A DNA stretch of 64,000 nt, taken from contig NZ_CP087176.1 in the NCBI RefSeq assembly GCF_024748695.1, positions 2,783,501-2,847,500 of the forward strand. Direction: 5' to 3'. Positions 8,721-17,870 of the stretch are shown in pieces; the stretch's first letter is position 1, and every line of letters starts with the position of its first letter. Source of the stretch: Pseudomonas sp. B21-040. GTDB lineage: Bacteria; Pseudomonadota; Gammaproteobacteria; Pseudomonadales; Pseudomonadaceae. The notes under the pieces are model-generated. The model was given only the letters and a program-made list of their open reading frames with translations, was not told the origin of the DNA and searched no databases. The position numbers and the translations under genes are program-made.

Positions 8721-9089
8721 ATGAAAAGCTCCGGTCCCAGTCCTGTCATCACCATCGCAGAGCAGCCAGGCTGCCTGTTGGTGAAGTTTCATGGCATCCA
8801 GGTGGCCGCGTCTGCACGCGCACTGGTGCTGCTGGAAGCCAATTACCCGCCGGTGTACTACGTGCCGCGAGAGGACATCGACGAAAAGTATTACGCGCGC
8901 ACCGATCACACCAGCTATTGCCCCTACAAGGGCGATGCCAGCTATTTCAGTTTGCAGGTGCCGGGGCATGAAGGAGCTAACGCCGTGTGGAGTTACGAAA
9001 ATCCCAAGATCTCGGTGGCGCAGATTCGCGAGTACGTGGCGTTCTATCCGGATCAGGTGAAGTTTGAATTGCTCGACTCCGAGGTCTGA
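8721..9089 (+). CDS. DUF427 family protein
   Basis: This 122-residue protein matches the DUF427 family. Diagnostic blocks are YPPVYYVPREDID, HTSYCPYKGDASYFSL, NAVWSYENP and YVAFYPDQV. The biochemical role of the family is not established. The start gives MKSSGPSPVITIAEQPG. It is followed by a convergent hairpin and is likely monocistronic. Confidence 0.88.
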   Translation: MKSSGPSPVITIAEQPGCLLVKFHGIQVAASARALVLLEANYPPVYYVPREDIDEKYYARTDHTSYCPYKGDASYFSLQVPGHEGANAVWSYENPKISVAQIREYVAFYPDQVKFELLDSEV

Positions 9090-9107
9090 AGGGTAACAAA
9101 GCCACGC

Positions 9108-9135
9108 GTGGCGAGGGCACCAGCACCCTCGCCAC
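9108..9135. terminator. Hairpin between convergent genes
   Basis: GTGGCGAGGG and CCCTCGCCAC form a 10-bp perfect stem between the DUF427 gene and the convergent MFS gene. There is no T-tract. Confidence 0.55.
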
Positions 9136-9144
9136 AACGACCTG

Positions 9145-10767
9145 TCAGTTTTTGTCCAGGTCCACGTTCTTGGTTTCACGCAAGCAAATCATCCCCACCA
9201 CCAGGCTCACCGCGGTAATCACCACCGGGTACCAAAGCCCGTAGAAGATGTCGCCGGTGTAGACCACCAACGCAAACGACACTGTCGGCAGGAACCCGCC
9301 AAACCAGCCGTTACCGATGTGATAGGGCAGGGACATCGAGGTGTAGCGGATGCGCGTGGGGAACAGTTCGACCATCAATGCCGCCAGCGGGCCGTAGCAC
9401 ATGGCAGAGATGATGATCAGCACCACGATCAACGCGACGATCATCGGTTTGTTGATTTGCTGCATATCGGCTTGGGACGGATAGCCAGCCAGTGTCACCG
9501 CGCCACGCAGGGCGGCTTCGTCGTAACCGTCGATTTGTACCTCGCCGATGCTCACCTGCACGCCACTGCCGGCGGGTGCGGCTGCGCTGGCGTAGGGCAG
9601 GCCTTGTTTGACCAGGAAGGTTTTGACCTTGTCGCACGGGCTATCAAATTTCGCCTTGCCCACGGGGTCGAACTGGAAGGTGCAGGTGGCCGGGTCGGCC
9701 ATGACCGTGATCGGCGCCTGGCGGCTGGCCTGGTCAATGGCCGGGTTGGCGTAATGCGCCAGGGATTTGAAGATCGGGAAATACAGCGCGGTGGCCAGCA
9801 ACAGGCCGATCATCAATACCGGTTTGCGCCCGACCTTGTCCGACAGCCAACCAAAAAAGATGAAGAACGGCGCGCCGATGATCACGCTGACGATCAGCAA
9901 GCCGTTGGCCACGGCCGGGTCCATCTTCAGGAATTGTGTGAGGAAAAACAGCACGTAAAACTGCGCGGCATAGAAGGTCACCGCTTGCCCGGCATTGATG
10001 CTGAACAGGGCGATCAACACGACCTTGAGGTTTTCCCACTTGCCGAAGGAATCGCGCAGCGGCGACTTGCAGAGTTTGCCTTCTTCTTTCATTTTCACGA
10101 AAGCAGGCGACTCATGCAGGCTCAAGCGGATCCAGGTCGAGATGCCCAGCAAAATGATCGAAAACAGGAACGGAATCCGCCAGCCCCACACTTCGAACTG
10201 ATCGCCCGTGAAGTAGCGGCAACCGAGCACTACCAGCAGCGACAGCAGCAAACCGAGGGTCGCCGTGGACTGAATCCAACTGGTGTGGAAACCGCGTTTG
10301 CCCATCGGCGCGTGCTCCGCGACATAGGTGGCAGCGCCGCCATATTCACCACCCAGGGCCAGGCCCTGAAGCATGCGCAGCACCACGAGGATGATCGGCG
10401 CGGCGATGCCGATGCTCGCGTAGGTCGGCAGCAAGCCGACGCAGAAGGTCGCCAGGCCCATGAGCACAATGGTCGCGAGGAACGTGTATTTACGCCCGAT
10501 CATGTCTCCCAGTCGCCCAAATACCAGCGCACCGAAGGGCCGCACGATGAAGCCTGCAGCAAAAGCCATCAGCGCAAAAATGAACGCCGTGGTGTCATTC
10601 ACCCCGGCGAAAAACTGTTTACTGATCACCGCCGCAAGGGCGCCATAGAGGAAAAAGTCGTACCACTCGAAGACCGTCCCGAGCGACGACGCGAAGATGA
10701 CTTTGCGGGTGCCGTGGCTGATGGCCGCGACGGGTATGGCTTCCATTGGCTGAACATGTTCTGACAT
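9145..10767 (-). CDS. MHS-family MFS transporter (proton symporter)
   Basis: This inner-membrane major facilitator of 540 residues belongs to the metabolite:H+ symporter group (ShiA, ProP, KgtP relatives). Markers are FEWYDFFLYGALA near the start, the GRLGDMIGRKYTF loop 2-3 motif and LQGLALGGEYGGAA. A hydrophilic insert of roughly 100 residues (about 345-440) with two cysteines interrupts the second half before the last four helices. The ATG at 10767 follows GAGGGATACCGAT. It lies just downstream of the GMC oxidoreductase on the same strand, so it may import that enzyme's substrate. The substrate is not determined. Confidence 0.85.
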   Translation of the reverse strand: MSEHVQPMEAIPVAAISHGTRKVIFASSLGTVFEWYDFFLYGALAAVISKQFFAGVNDTTAFIFALMAFAAGFIVRPFGALVFGRLGDMIGRKYTFLATIVLMGLATFCVGLLPTYASIGIAAPIILVVLRMLQGLALGGEYGGAATYVAEHAPMGKRGFHTSWIQSTATLGLLLSLLVVLGCRYFTGDQFEVWGWRIPFLFSIILLGISTWIRLSLHESPAFVKMKEEGKLCKSPLRDSFGKWENLKVVLIALFSINAGQAVTFYAAQFYVLFFLTQFLKMDPAVANGLLIVSVIIGAPFFIFFGWLSDKVGRKPVLMIGLLLATALYFPIFKSLAHYANPAIDQASRQAPITVMADPATCTFQFDPVGKAKFDSPCDKVKTFLVKQGLPYASAAAPAGSGVQVSIGEVQIDGYDEAALRGAVTLAGYPSQADMQQINKPMIVALIVVLIIISAMCYGPLAALMVELFPTRIRYTSMSLPYHIGNGWFGGFLPTVSFALVVYTGDIFYGLWYPVVITAVSLVVGMICLRETKNVDLDKN

Positions 10768-10846
10768 ATCGGTATCCCTCACAGTGATTGTTTTTGTTGT
10801 TCCACTGTCGGCGCCGGTCTTGTGGGCTGGCGCCGCTATTCCTTGA

Positions 10847-12496
10847 TCAAGAGACTGCGGTCAGTGCGGTTTCGTTCGGGGCAAAACTCCTTGTGGGTGA
10901 GTCGAGCATCAACTGCGCGGCTTTTTCGGCAATCATCAGCGTTGGCGAACAGGTATTGCCGGAGGTGATGCGCGGCATGATCGACGCATCGGCAATGCGC
11001 AGACCGGGAACGCCGTGGACACGCAGTTCGGCGTCGACCACTGCGTCTGCGTCGTTGCCCATCCGGCACGTGCCGACCGGGTGAAAAATGGTGGTGCCGA
11101 TTTGCGCGGCGGCCTGGTGCAATTCTTCCTCGGTCTGCAAACGATCGCCGGGCAAGTACTCGACCGGATTGAAGGCCTGCAGGGCCGGTGCGGCGACGAT
11201 GCGGCGGGTCAGGCGAATGGCGTCGGCGGCGACGCGCAGATCCTCTGGGTGGCTCAGATAGTTGGGCTGGATCAGCGGCGCTTGCTGTGGGTCGGCTGAA
11301 CGAATGTCCACTCGGCCACGGCTTTGCGGCCGCAAATCACAGACAGAGGCGGTAAAGGCGGGGAAGGGGTGCAACGGTTCGCCGAAGCGTTCCAGCGACA
11401 AGGGTTGCACGTGGTATTCGAGATTCGCCGAGGTCTGTTCCGGCCCCGAGCGGGCGAAGGCCCCCAGTTGACTCGGCGCCATGGAGAGCGGGCCGCTGCG
11501 GTCATACAAATAGCGCAGGCCCATGCCCATCTTGCCCCACACGCTGCCGGCGATCTGATTTAGCGTGCGCGCGTTTTCCAACTTATAGATCAGTCGCAGT
11601 TGCAGGTGATCCTGCAGGTTACCGCCCACGCCCGGCAGCTCATGGGCAACGTCGATCCCCAGTTTTTGCAGCAGCGGGCGAGGGCCAATCCCCGAGCGCT
11701 GGAGGATGCCCGGTGAGCCGACGGAGCCGGCACACAAGACGATTTCCCTACGTGCCTTGAAGGTTTTCGCCTGGCCTTGCCAGCGTGTGAGGACGGCGCA
11801 GGCGCGGCCGTTTTCCAGCAGCACACGGTCGACCTCAACGTCGGTCAGCACCGTCAGGTTGGCACGGTGGCGGATCGGTTTGAGAAACGCCTTGGCCGCG
11901 TTCCAGCGGATTCCGGCCTTCTGATTGACCTGAAAGTAACCGCAGCCTTCGTTATCGCCCTGGTTGAAATCGTCGATGCTGGCGATACCGCTTTGCTCGG
12001 CAGCGCTGCGGAAGGCATCCAGAATCGGCCACGACAACCGCTGACGTTCGACCCGCCAGTCGCCAGCGGCACCGTGAAATTCCGAATCGCCGGCAAAATG
12101 GTTTTCGCTCTTCTTGAATAGCGGCAATACGTCGTTCCAGCTCCAGCCCGGATTGCCGTCAGCGGCCCAGCGATCATAGTCGCCCGCCTGGCCACGCATG
12201 TAGATCATGCCGTTGATCGAGGAACACCCGCCGAGGACCTTGCCGCGTGGGTAACTCAGCGTCCGCCCCTGCAGGCCGGGTTGCGCCTCGGTTTTGAAGC
12301 ACCAGTCGGTGCGCGGGTTGCCGATGCAGAACAGGTAACCCACGGGGATGTGAATCCACGCGTAGTTATCGCGGCCGCCGGCTTCGAGCAGCAAGACCCG
12401 GTGTTGCGGGTTGGCCGACAGTCGATTGGCCAACAAACAACCGGCCGGCCCGGCACCGACCACGATGTAGTCGTATTCATCTGGGGAAGTCGACAT
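10847..12496 (-). CDS. GMC-family FAD-dependent alcohol/choline dehydrogenase
   Basis: This 549-residue glucose-methanol-choline oxidoreductase oxidises an alcohol to an aldehyde with FAD. The N-terminal dinucleotide fold carries [16 protein letters not shown], the GMC signature [17 protein letters not shown] follows, and the catalytic His is in [12 protein letters not shown]. It resembles choline dehydrogenase and PEG or alcohol dehydrogenases, but its substrate cannot be read from sequence. I chose the ATG at 12496, preceded by GAGGTCAGGG, over one 36 bases upstream. It is divergent from a LysR gene and followed by an MFS transporter, suggesting a small catabolic unit. Confidence 0.87.
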   Translation of the reverse strand: MSTSPDEYDYIVVGAGPAGCLLANRLSANPQHRVLLLEAGGRDNYAWIHIPVGYLFCIGNPRTDWCFKTEAQPGLQGRTLSYPRGKVLGGCSSINGMIYMRGQAGDYDRWAADGNPGWSWNDVLPLFKKSENHFAGDSEFHGAAGDWRVERQRLSWPILDAFRSAAEQSGIASIDDFNQGDNEGCGYFQVNQKAGIRWNAAKAFLKPIRHRANLTVLTDVEVDRVLLENGRACAVLTRWQGQAKTFKARREIVLCAGSVGSPGILQRSGIGPRPLLQKLGIDVAHELPGVGGNLQDHLQLRLIYKLENARTLNQIAGSVWGKMGMGLRYLYDRSGPLSMAPSQLGAFARSGPEQTSANLEYHVQPLSLERFGEPLHPFPAFTASVCDLRPQSRGRVDIRSADPQQAPLIQPNYLSHPEDLRVAADAIRLTRRIVAAPALQAFNPVEYLPGDRLQTEEELHQAAAQIGTTIFHPVGTCRMGNDADAVVDAELRVHGVPGLRIADASIMPRITSGNTCSPTLMIAEKAAQLMLDSPTRSFAPNETALTAVS

Positions 12497-12617
12497 CCCT
12501 GACCTCGTCTTGTTGTTCTTGTTGTCAGTCATCCTAGTTGTTAGCTTTCGTCAAAAGAATGTTAGTTTTTGCGCAGCCGCTGTGCGTTTTTAAACAGCAT
12601 CACTTCAAGGACGGATC

Positions 12618-13502
12618 ATGTTCGACTGGAATGACTTGCGGTTTTTTCTCGAGTTGCAGCGCAGCGGGCGTTTGCTCACCGCCGCGCGCCGTTTGAACAC
12701 TACCCACGCCACGGTCGCGCGGCACATCGAGGCCATCGAAAAGAGCCTCGGCACGGCGCTGTTCGTCCAGCATGCGCAGGGTTACGAATTGACGCCGGCC
12801 GGCGAAGCGCTGCTCAAACACGCCGAAGCGATGGAAAACGTCGCGCTGCTGGCCCAGGAAGAAATCACCCAGTCCACGGCACCGCTGGGCAAGATTCGCG
12901 TCGGGGTGACGGAAGGGCTGGGCATCATGTTCCTGGCCAGCCGCATGAACGGTTTGTTCGAACGCTACCCGGGGCTGGAAGTGGAGCTGGTGGCGGTGCC
13001 GCGCTTCGTCAGCATCCTCAACCGCGAAGCCGAGATCAGCATCCACCTCGAACGCCCGTCCGCCGACATGCTGGTCACCCGCAAACTCACCGACTATCGC
13101 CTGGCGCTGTACGCCAGCCAAGCCTATCTGGACCGCGCACCGCCCTTGCACAGCCGCGAAGACCTCGCTCGTCACGCCTGGATCGGCTATGTCGACGACC
13201 TGCTGTTCAGCCAGGAACTGATGTTCCTCAACAGCTTCTGCCGCAATCCCCAGGTGGTGTTCCACAGCACCAGCGTCATCGCCCAGCAACAGGCAGCGCG
13301 TTCTGGGTTGGGGATTGCGGTGTTGCCGTGCTACATGGCCAGCGCAGATCCGGAACTCGTGCCGTTGCTGCCGGAGGAGAGCATCCAGCGCAGCTACTGG
13401 ATCAGTACGCGGCGCGAGCTGCACAAATCGGTGCGGCTGCGCGTGCTGTGGGATTACGTGGTGGAGTTGTGTGAAGTTGAGCAGGCGTTGTTGTTGGGCT
13501 AA
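12618..13502 (+). CDS. LysR-family transcriptional regulator
   Basis: This 294-residue LysR-type regulator has an N-terminal helix-turn-helix (LLTAARRLNTTHATVARHI) and an effector-binding domain. It is divergent from the GMC oxidoreductase and MFS transporter with a 121-base gap, the usual arrangement for a local regulator. The inducer is unknown. Confidence 0.85.
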   Translation: MFDWNDLRFFLELQRSGRLLTAARRLNTTHATVARHIEAIEKSLGTALFVQHAQGYELTPAGEALLKHAEAMENVALLAQEEITQSTAPLGKIRVGVTEGLGIMFLASRMNGLFERYPGLEVELVAVPRFVSILNREAEISIHLERPSADMLVTRKLTDYRLALYASQAYLDRAPPLHSREDLARHAWIGYVDDLLFSQELMFLNSFCRNPQVVFHSTSVIAQQQAARSGLGIAVLPCYMASADPELVPLLPEESIQRSYWISTRRELHKSVRLRVLWDYVVELCEVEQALLLG

Positions 13503-13578
13503 TGTTTTTGCGTCCAGCCAATGGATGACGACAAGGAGCGTTATCCGACACTCCGTCGTGATAAAGGGAGCTTGCAGC

Positions 13579-13794
13579 ATGACCGATGAGACAACAGTAA
13601 AAGGGCCCGCGTCGTACTTCCCGTCCATTGAGAAAAAGTATGGACAGCCCATCAGCCACTGGCTGGATTTGCTTGGGGCAGTGAGTGGCAAGAAGCACAT
13701 GGAAATGGTGGCCTGGCTGAAGGCTGAGCACGGTATGGGGCATGGGCATGCCAATGCTTTGGTTGCGCATTATTTAGCGGCCGGCAAGAAGTGA
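13579..13794 (+). CDS. DUF4287 family small protein
   Basis: This 71-residue protein contains the DUF4287 pattern: YFPSIEKKYGQPISHW, then MVAWLKAEHGMGHGHANALV. The function of the family is unknown. The ATG at 13579 follows GGGAGCTTGCAGC. The longer open frame starting inside the LysR gene is not used, because the LysR gene covers it in another frame. Confidence 0.85.
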   Translation: MTDETTVKGPASYFPSIEKKYGQPISHWLDLLGAVSGKKHMEMVAWLKAEHGMGHGHANALVAHYLAAGKK

Positions 13795-13856
13795 CTGAGC
13801 CGGGCGGGCAGGGCATGTTCATGCCCTCCCAACACCCTTCAGACAAAACACCAAAC

Positions 13857-13963
13857 CCTGTGGGAGCCGAGCTTGCTCGCGATGACGGAGGCCCATTCAA
13901 CATCGATGCCGCTGACACACCGATATCGTCGGTACGCCGCCCGGAGCAAGGTCGCTCCCCCAT
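13857..13963. repeat. Inverted pair of CGAGCTTGCTCGCGAT-type repeats
   Basis: A CCTGTGGGAGCCGAGC...TCGCGAT unit at 13857-13882 is followed about 60 bases later by an imperfect inverted partner (GGAGCAAGGTCGCTCCCCC). The element family also appears at 35682, 44306 and 61891. Confidence 0.7.
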
Positions 13964-14149
13964 GGATTTCGATCGGCTGACGCAGCGAGAGAATCCTCTG
14001 TTTCACTTACGCTTAAACAACAAAAATCCTGACTGTTTAAACGAAGCCTCCTGTTACCACCCAAAGGCTACAACGCCTTGCGCCGCTGCCCACAGGTAAG
14101 ACAGAATCCGCCGGCTTGTGCGTCCAGGGGGCCGTCGGTAACTTGATTC

Positions 14150-14372
14150 CCGTCACTGCTCATCAGTGATCGGGTCTGCAAGCCCGCCGGAATACCAGTC
14201 GCATAGCCCAGCCAAGGACGCTTGTTTATGTCCGCTCAATGGCGGCTTTGTGCGGGAGACCTTCGGGTCTGCCGGGTTCCTGGTTTCCCGGTCTTGCAGA
14301 CCCGCGCATAGCTGCCACCCATCATCTGCAAGTGATGTCGGTAGCTCCTAATGAACAATCAGGAGTTTCACC
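14150..14372 (+). ncRNA. Candidate structured leader RNA of the DUF6124 gene
   Basis: An 11-bp perfect inverted repeat, GGGTCTGCAAG at 14172-14182 and CTTGCAGACCC at 14293-14303, closes a domain of about 130 bases. Inside it, CGGGAGACC at 14253-14261 and GGTCTGCCG at 14266-14274 form a hairpin with a TTCG tetraloop. TCACTG/CAGTGA just upstream and CATCA/TGATG at 14320-14337 form smaller hairpins. The region ends at the ribosome-binding site AGGAGTTTCACC. No open frame in it is convincing. I recall similar leaders before other Pseudomonas genes of this family, but cannot verify that here. Confidence 0.55.
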
Positions 14373-14735
14373 ATGATCAAACCAACACCCAATCCACCGG
14401 AAACCGATCCGGCATCTCCCTACGAATCCCTCGATTCCAAAAAACTCCACGAAGCCGCCGAGCGCGCTCTCGACCACTACCTCAACCCGGCCGCCCAAAT
14501 CATGGCCAGCTCCCACCAACCCGAACCGATGTTCCTCGCCAACCCTAAGTGCGACACCGAATCCCTGCTGGCCAACGCCAGCGAATCATTGGGCTCGGCG
14601 ACCACCATGCTCAGCAATCTTGCGGCGTTATTGGACAACTCAAACCGCAAGACCCTGCTGGGGATTACGCAAGTGGTGATGTTGGGGGAACTGGCGGTGA
14701 ATCAGGCGTTGGATAACGTGGAGCCGACGGCGTAA
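14373..14735 (+). CDS. DUF6124/DUF3077-like Pseudomonas small protein
   Basis: This 120-residue protein resembles the Pseudomonas-restricted DUF6124 group. A proline-rich start (MIKPTPNPPETDP) is followed by EAAERALDHYL, MFLANPKCDTESLLANASESL, SNLAALLDNSNRKTLLGI and a final helix EMAVNQAL-like segment. It is likely soluble and helical; no biochemical role is known to me. The ATG follows AGGAGTTTCACC. A long structured leader precedes it and a hairpin at 14746-14775 follows, so it is probably a single-gene unit controlled at RNA level. Confidence 0.8.
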   Translation: MIKPTPNPPETDPASPYESLDSKKLHEAAERALDHYLNPAAQIMASSHQPEPMFLANPKCDTESLLANASESLGSATTMLSNLAALLDNSNRKTLLGITQVVMLGELAVNQALDNVEPTA

Positions 14736-14745
14736 GAAAAATCCC

Positions 14746-14775
14746 GCGTGGCGAACGGTTCGCCCGTTGCCACGC
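14746..14775 (+). terminator. Hairpin downstream of the DUF6124 gene
   Basis: GCGTGGC and GCCACGC enclose an inner AACGG/CCGTT stem with a TTCG-containing loop. The T-tract is weak. Confidence 0.55.
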
Positions 14776-14911
14776 AGGGAGGTAGCACGTCCACATCGGT
14801 ATGCGTGAAGTATCAACGTTTTGGAAAAGCCGAATCAGTAGCGGCTGTTATCGGGCATTCAAGACCCTCTCGCTCCAACCCTCAGGTGGTCTGTGCATCA
14901 GACGATTTGCA

Positions 14912-14963
14912 TAGGTATAGGGGGTATGCCTATCATGCGCAATGCATAGGTGAGGGGGGTATC
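14912..14963 (+). promoter_or_regulatory. Candidate RcnR/DmeR-type operator
   Basis: TAGGTATA-GGGGG-TATGCCTA at 14912-14932 is an inverted repeat with one mismatch around a G-tract. A related half, TAGGTGAGGGGGGTATC, lies at 14947-14963 and overlaps the ribosome-binding site. CsoR/RcnR-family repressors bind such G-tract inverted repeats, so autorepression in the absence of Ni or Co is likely. Confidence 0.65.
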
Positions 14964-14965
14964 AA

Positions 14966-15241
14966 ATGGGTCACATCGCAGCCAACAAAGACGAACTGCT
15001 CAAGCGCGTAAAACGTATCGCCGGACAAATCCAGGCGGTTGAACGGGCATTGGAATCGGATCTCGATTGCGCCAAAACGCTGCACCTGGTGGCCGCCACC
15101 CGCGGAGCCATCAACGGGCTGATGGAGGAAATCATTGAGGACCATGCCCGGGAGCACGTCGCGAACCCGGCACTCAGTGCAGAGGAGCGAAACAAGGGCG
15201 TCGAAGAGCTTCTTGAAGCCATACGCCGTTACTCGAAGTGA
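14966..15241 (+). CDS. CsoR/RcnR-family nickel/cobalt-sensing repressor
   Basis: This all-helical repressor of 91 residues belongs to the DUF156 family (CsoR, RcnR, FrmR). Metal-site residues His3, Cys35, His60 and His64 sit at exactly the RcnR positions, which favours Ni(II)/Co(II) sensing over Cu(I) (CsoR) or formaldehyde (FrmR). It starts after GAGGGGGGTATCAA. The next gene, a CDF exporter, follows with overlap or a 20-base gap, forming a dmeR-dmeF-like unit. Metal binding should release it from the G-tract operator upstream. Confidence 0.82.
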   Translation: MGHIAANKDELLKRVKRIAGQIQAVERALESDLDCAKTLHLVAATRGAINGLMEEIIEDHAREHVANPALSAEERNKGVEELLEAIRRYSK

Positions 15242-15261
15242 ACGCATCCAGGTACCCACTC

Positions 15262-16179
15262 ATGAGTAGCTCCCGTATCCACTACACACACGACCATATG
15301 TTCCTTGGCTCAGCGCACGACGAAAATGCCAAGCGTACGCTTTGGGTTGTGGCACTGACCGTTGTGATGATGGTTGGTGAGATCACCGCCGGCTATATCA
15401 CGGGCTCGATGGCGTTACTGGCCGATGGCTTCCATATGGCAACCCATGCCGGCGCATTGGGTATTGCGGCGGCCGCCTACGGTTACGCAAAACGCCACGC
15501 TTCCAGCCAGCGCTACAGTTTCGGTACCGGAAAGGTTGGAGACTTGGGCGGGTTCGCCTCGGCGCTGATTCTCGGTATGGTTTCCCTGGGAATTGGCGTT
15601 GAGTCTGTCATGCGCCTCTTGCAGCCTACGGACGTTCAGTTCGGCACCGCTACGCTCATCGCGATTGCCGGTTTGATCGTCAACATTGTCAGTGCCCTGC
15701 TGCTGGGCCACGGACACAGTCATGGCCACGATCATGATGATCATGCCCATGCTCATCACGGGAACGACAACAACCTGAAATCGGCCTACGTCCACGTCAT
15801 CGCGGACGCGCTGACTTCGGTTCTGGCCATCGCTGCACTGCTCGCTGGCCGGTATCTCGGTTGGGTGTGGCTGGACCCGGTCATGGGCATCGTCGGCGCC
15901 ATCGTTATTGCGCGTTGGGCATGGACATTGATGGGGGTCACCGCAGGTGTACTGCTGGATCAGACCGATGCGCACGTTGCCGAGGAAATTCGCGAACTGG
16001 TTGAGAAACCGGGGGATGCCACCATCACCGACTTGCACGTCTGGCGGGTCGGACCGCAAGCCCATGCGGCCATCGTCAGCGTCCTTGGTGAGGCCACTGC
16101 GAACGCCGACAGCATTCGTGAACGTCTCAAGCCGGTTCACGAAGTCAGCCATCTGACGGTCGAATTTCGACCGGTCTGA
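15262..16179 (+). CDS. dmeF: DmeF-type cation diffusion facilitator (Co/Ni efflux)
   Basis: This inner-membrane CDF exporter of 305 residues uses the proton gradient to expel divalent metal. Six membrane segments are predicted, with transport-site motifs LLADGFHMATH and HVIADALTSV. A His/Asp-rich cytoplasmic loop (HGHSHGHDHDDHAHAHH) and a C-terminal metal-binding domain are present. I chose the ATG at 15262, after AGGTACCCACTC; a GTG at 15238 would overlap the regulator stop. DmeF proteins export cobalt and nickel, and the adjacent RcnR-like gene agrees. Confidence 0.85.
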   Translation: MSSSRIHYTHDHMFLGSAHDENAKRTLWVVALTVVMMVGEITAGYITGSMALLADGFHMATHAGALGIAAAAYGYAKRHASSQRYSFGTGKVGDLGGFASALILGMVSLGIGVESVMRLLQPTDVQFGTATLIAIAGLIVNIVSALLLGHGHSHGHDHDDHAHAHHGNDNNLKSAYVHVIADALTSVLAIAALLAGRYLGWVWLDPVMGIVGAIVIARWAWTLMGVTAGVLLDQTDAHVAEEIRELVEKPGDATITDLHVWRVGPQAHAAIVSVLGEATANADSIRERLKPVHEVSHLTVEFRPV

Positions 16180-16218
16180 TTCAGCGCCTCCCCTTAATTG
16201 TCTCCAAAGGAACCCGCA

Positions 16219-16590
16219 ATGCCCCCAGGGAAACGTGAACTGGCGCGGATCGAACGCCGGTTGATAACCACGCTCACCGACGCGTGCGAAACAGCAAAAG
16301 GTGAAATCAAAGGGTTTGCCTGGCTCACTCACACCGCTGACCTGAACGCGTTGGCTGAGACCCTGAAGGTCATCTGGGTATTTGAAACCTTGGCCGATAA
16401 AAAACTCGCCCTGGCTGACACCAAGACGCGCATCTTTGAGCTGACGGCTATCGCGTTGAATGAGGCCAATATCGACCTGAACCCTTCAGACCACAGTGTC
16501 CGTTTCGACTCCGAGGAAGAGTGCCAACGCACTCACGGTGGCGATTGGCAAAAGCGCCTGGCTCAATCACGTGCGGCCAAGGGGGACTGA
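16219..16590 (+). CDS. Conserved protein of unknown function
   Basis: This 123-residue protein starts at the ATG at 16219, after AAAGGAACCCGCA. It is soluble and mostly helical by composition, with segments FAWLTHTADLNALAETLKV and a C-terminal FDSEEECQRTHGGDW. I do not recognise a domain. It lies 2 bases before the DUF1289 gene and 39 after dmeF, so all may be one transcript. Confidence 0.75.
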   Translation: MPPGKRELARIERRLITTLTDACETAKGEIKGFAWLTHTADLNALAETLKVIWVFETLADKKLALADTKTRIFELTAIALNEANIDLNPSDHSVRFDSEEECQRTHGGDWQKRLAQSRAAKGD

Positions 16591-16592
16591 CA

Positions 16593-16772
16593 ATGGCTAA
16601 AGAAATCGAAAATCCCTGCATCTCGGTATGTCAACTGAGTGGGGATCTGTGCGTGAGTTGCGGGCGAAGCAAGGAAGACATCAAAAAGTGGAAGCGCATG
16701 AAGCGGCCTGAAAAAATGGCCGCTGTGCAAAGGGCGAAAGTGCGCTTGAAAGGGCTGAAGAAAACATTCTGA
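16593..16772 (+). CDS. DUF1289 family small cysteine-rich protein
   Basis: This 59-residue protein begins MAKEIENPCISVC and has four cysteines (9, 13, 20 and 23) in the DUF1289 pattern, then a basic C-terminus. The cysteines could bind a metal or cluster, but the family role is unknown. It is tightly coupled to the gene before it. Confidence 0.85.
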   Translation: MAKEIENPCISVCQLSGDLCVSCGRSKEDIKKWKRMKRPEKMAAVQRAKVRLKGLKKTF

Positions 16773-17149
16773 TCGGACCCGCCCGCACAGTGGGAGGTTA
16801 ATCAGTGCCTGCATTTGTAGCCTCTGCCGAGTCCGCCAGGCTGCGTTCGAGGACGTAGTCCTCGCCATCGGCAAACGCGGTTTTCCTGTAAGCACCTGTT
16901 GCCTCTACCGTTAGCTGGGCCTGGCCGTGCTCGAGGCGTCATCGCAGACTATTCTTGATCTGGGTAATCGACCGGTCGCACCGAAGGAGGTCAGTCGTTT
17001 ATGCACTGTGTCCTTTTCGAAATCCGTCGCGGTTCGATCTGATACAAAAAGGCCAATCGATCCGCGCTGTCATCGAGTTCCGATGAACTACCGGTCTGGG
17101 GCACGGCCCCAGGCACTTTTGTCTGACACCCTGAATCGGAGACGCCAGC
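16773..17149. other. 377-base intergenic region with a degenerate repeat half
   Basis: 16816-16892 resembles one degraded arm of the GTAGCAGCTG palindrome family (TTGTAGCCTCTGCCGAG, AGGCTGCGTTCGAG). No gene, terminator or clear promoter was seen in the rest. A plus-strand frame at 16927-17286 has no ribosome-binding site and runs into the next gene. Confidence 0.45.
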
Positions 17150-17728
17150 ATGAGCACCTTGCAACTTCACCCAGCACTGGACAACGGTATCCAACCTGCC
17201 GCCGCGAATTTCACAGGTGGCACCCTGCAATGCCTGTGTGCGACCGACAAGGTCGAGGTCAAGATCGACGCACAAACCCTGCATAACCACGCGTGCGGCT
17301 GCAGCAAATGCTGGAAACCACAAAACGCGACATTCGCCGTCATCGCCGTGGTGCCTCGAGATAAGGTCAGCGTCATTGCCCACGGCGAAAAACTGGCGAT
17401 TGTCGACGAGTCCGCCACCATCCAGCGCCACGCCTGCAAGCAATGTCACGCCCATCTCTTTGGGCGCATCGAGAACAAGAACCATGCGTTTTATGGCCTG
17501 GATTTCGTCCACACCGAGCTTTCGCCACAGCGCGGATGGGCTGCGCCAGGATTCGCGGCGTTCGTGTCCTCCATCATCGAAACCGGCACACCGCCAGCGC
17601 AAATGAAGGCTATCCGCGAGCGCTTGCGCTCGATCGGCCTGGAACCCTATGACTGCCTGTCCCCGGATTTGATGGACGCAATGGCGACTCATGTCGCCAA
17701 ACAGAAAGGCTTGCTCCCCGCCGCCTGA
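17150..17728 (+). CDS. gfa: Gfa-like S-(hydroxymethyl)glutathione synthase
   Basis: This 192-residue protein of the glutathione-dependent formaldehyde-activating family binds zinc through [18 protein letters not shown] and [15 protein letters not shown]. The length fits Gfa (about 190). In Paracoccus it speeds the addition of formaldehyde to glutathione before FrmA-type oxidation, though that activity has been questioned. No frmA neighbour is present in the window. The start follows GGAGACGCCAGC. Confidence 0.85.
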   Translation: MSTLQLHPALDNGIQPAAANFTGGTLQCLCATDKVEVKIDAQTLHNHACGCSKCWKPQNATFAVIAVVPRDKVSVIAHGEKLAIVDESATIQRHACKQCHAHLFGRIENKNHAFYGLDFVHTELSPQRGWAAPGFAAFVSSIIETGTPPAQMKAIRERLRSIGLEPYDCLSPDLMDAMATHVAKQKGLLPAA

Positions 17729-17870
17729 TTGTTCGGTCGCCGCGGTTTCTTTTGCGGACCGCGGCTCCGATTCACTGCATCAGGCAGATAACGGTCAATT
17801 CCTGACATTTTCCCCCCGGCTCGCCAGCCGTTGTTTTCGAAGCTTTTCCAGCATCTGGCGGCCTTGGTAA

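Noticed and set aside
9319..10764. 481-codon plus-strand open frame
   Set aside because: It is antisense to the MFS transporter; no ribosome-binding site and no domain.
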